The notes under the pieces are model-generated. The model saw nothing but the letters and a program-made list of their open reading frames with translations. It had not been told where the DNA came from and made no database searches. From positions 1 through 6,350 of the forward strand of contig JAHILC010000162.1 in the NCBI GenBank assembly GCA_018897225.1: DNA of 6,350 nt, read 5' to 3'. Numbering within the stretch: the first letter of the stretch is position 1; each line of letters starts with the position of its first letter. The position numbers were made by a program, and so were the translations under genes. Shown piece by piece: positions 5,571 to 6,350 of this stretch. This stretch comes from Actinomycetota bacterium (GTDB lineage Bacteria; Actinomycetota; Humimicrobiia; Humimicrobiales; Humimicrobiaceae).

Positions 5571-5990
5571 TTAGCTTACTTTTTTGAGGCTTTCCTGAAT
5601 TAGTTTCCTTATATTATCATCTATATAACCCCTTACGCTGCTGCGATCAATTTCCCTGTCAACCGCAAGGTTTGTCTCCAGATCTTTTAATAAATCACAT
5701 AGCAGATTTTTGCCGTCTTCAAAATTTCTTAGTATATCATCATCACTATAGCCTTTGATTTTTAAAACAAACTTATCCGTAAAACTATTAAATCTATCAA
5801 ATGTATCCCTTAAGTGCCCTCCAAAACTTGCTTTTTGCCAGAACCATCTTCCCTTATTTTTTTCATTGTACATATTAAATAAACCAAATAGGTACTCTAT
5901 ATCAGCGCCCGCGCTTTCACACATTTCCTTTATTAAATACATCCTTTTGGAAATTGCCGGGGCTTTTCTTAGCTTGATTAAATCTAACAT
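5571..5990 (-). CDS. Uncharacterised helical protein
   Basis: A 139-residue protein of no family I recognise. It appears soluble and mostly helical: there is no signal peptide or membrane segment, and it is rich in charged residues. The N-terminal half (residues 1-45) has hydrophobic helix patterns (MYLIKEMCESAGADIEYLFGLFNMY). A central aromatic and glycine segment follows (GRWFWQKASFGGHLRDTFDRFN, in part). The C-terminal half has amphipathic helices (DDDILRNFEDGKNLLCDLLKDLE; DDNIRKLIQESLKKV). The two cysteines are not arranged as a metal site. The start is well supported: AAGG at 6001-5998 lies 7 nt before ATG 5990, and a perfect TATAAT sits upstream. It follows the glycosylase gene on the same strand after a 94-nt gap, but its own promoter candidate suggests separate transcription. 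No function is proposed. Confidence 0.78.
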   Translation of the reverse strand: MLDLIKLRKAPAISKRMYLIKEMCESAGADIEYLFGLFNMYNEKNKGRWFWQKASFGGHLRDTFDRFNSFTDKFVLKIKGYSDDDILRNFEDGKNLLCDLLKDLETNLAVDREIDRSSVRGYIDDNIRKLIQESLKKVS

Positions 5991-6035
5991 TTTCCCGCCT
6001 TCTCTAATAAAAATTTATAAATTCTTTGTAATATC

Positions 6036-6041
6036 ATTATA
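6036..6041 (-). promoter_or_regulatory. Perfect -10 box upstream of the uncharacterised gene
   Basis: TATAAT on the minus strand lies about 46 nt before ATG 5990, so transcription would start near 6029. No good -35 box is seen at 16-18 nt upstream, where the sequence is plain AT-rich. It could need an activator or be a chance match. Confidence 0.38.
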
Positions 6042-6084
6042 TAAGAATTTAAAGTGTTTAAATAGAAAAATAAAACTGATTTTT

Positions 6085-6350
6085 TTAAATCGATACAAAT
6101 TCACACTTTTCAAAAAAATATCTTAAAAATTTCTCCTTACCATTCTTTATTCCAACTCTTTGCGTGTGACCGATTTTTTTATATTTTATCGGAAAATTTG
6201 CTTTTGCAATGTAAAGGCCACTGGTTCCTGATGTTAAGTCCTTTCCATTGTCATTTAAATCAATACCAAGCGAAACTGTCAGTTTGCCGGGCCCGTTGGT
6301 TAATTTTCCGGTGACTTCTGTTTTTCTCCTTTTTTTCATAATTTCAATAC
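6085..6350 (-). CDS. 3-methyladenine DNA glycosylase (AAG/MPG family), C-terminal part, cut by window edge
   Basis: The C-terminal 88 or so residues of an alkyladenine DNA glycosylase of the AAG/MPG type (PF02245), which removes 3-methyladenine and related damaged bases in base excision repair. The diagnostic block is LTNGPGKLTVSLGIDLNDNG, followed by DLTSGTSGLYIA and, near the end, RVGIKNGKEKFLRYFFEK. The last is the counterpart of the family's closing RIGI...RFY motif. The reading frame stays open from the ATG at 6339 to the right edge (upstream residues I-E-I), and in full-length relatives MKKRR-like sequence lies inside the protein after an IRA-EP-EG segment. The ATG at 6339 is therefore an internal methionine, not a start. 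The catalytic and base-flipping N-terminal region lies outside the window. The stop codon is at 6087-6085. No terminator hairpin is seen after it. Confidence 0.9.
   Translation of the reverse strand, partial: IEIMKKRRKTEVTGKLTNGPGKLTVSLGIDLNDNGKDLTSGTSGLYIAKANFPIKYKKIGHTQRVGIKNGKEKFLRYFFEKCEFVSI

Noticed and set aside
6085..6339. Complete 84-residue gene starting at ATG 6339
   Set aside because: The frame is open to the window edge and the homology begins in mid-domain; it is the end of a longer glycosylase gene.

Overview
The window is A+T-rich, densely coded and read on both strands. It looks like a chromosomal segment of a low-GC anaerobic bacterium. The bactofilin and the Shine-Dalgarno-type leaders of several genes point to bacteria. 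The ferredoxin-linked homocysteine genes point to an anaerobe that assimilates sulfide directly. The phylum cannot be read from this sequence; a candidate-phylum anaerobe is a guess only. No mobile element, CRISPR array, rRNA or tRNA was recognised.

Layout from left to right. A bactofilin gene (97-558, +) sits behind a consensus extended -10 element at the left edge. It converges on a minus-strand pair: a 67-residue two-helix membrane protein (1383-1586) followed, with a 23-nt overlap, by a UPF0280/COG2122 protein (605-1405). A 236-nt AT-rich divergent region (1587-1822) holds a perfect 24-bp palindrome and a good sigma70-like promoter. It separates the pair from a plus-strand pair: a COG1900/DUF39 homocysteine biosynthesis protein (1823-2989) and a NIL-domain ferredoxin (3017-3424). 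A GNAT acetyltransferase (3500-4036) and a three-helix, TPR-containing membrane protein (4130-5542) follow on the same strand. On the minus strand lie an unrecognised 139-residue protein (5571-5990) and, running off the right edge, the C-terminal part of a 3-methyladenine DNA glycosylase (6085-6350).

The centre of interest is 605-3424. The COG1900 protein, the NIL ferredoxin and the UPF0280 protein match the three families linked in Methanosarcina acetivorans (MA1821, MA1822, MA1715) to sulfide assimilation and to making homocysteine from aspartate semialdehyde. Here all three are adjacent and divergently arranged around one palindromic intergenic region, with an extra small membrane protein attached to the UPF0280 gene. 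This suggests one regulated sulfide-to-homocysteine locus, possibly with a membrane component not yet described. The flanking genes (bactofilin, GNAT, TPR protein, glycosylase) look like unrelated housekeeping or cell-envelope functions.
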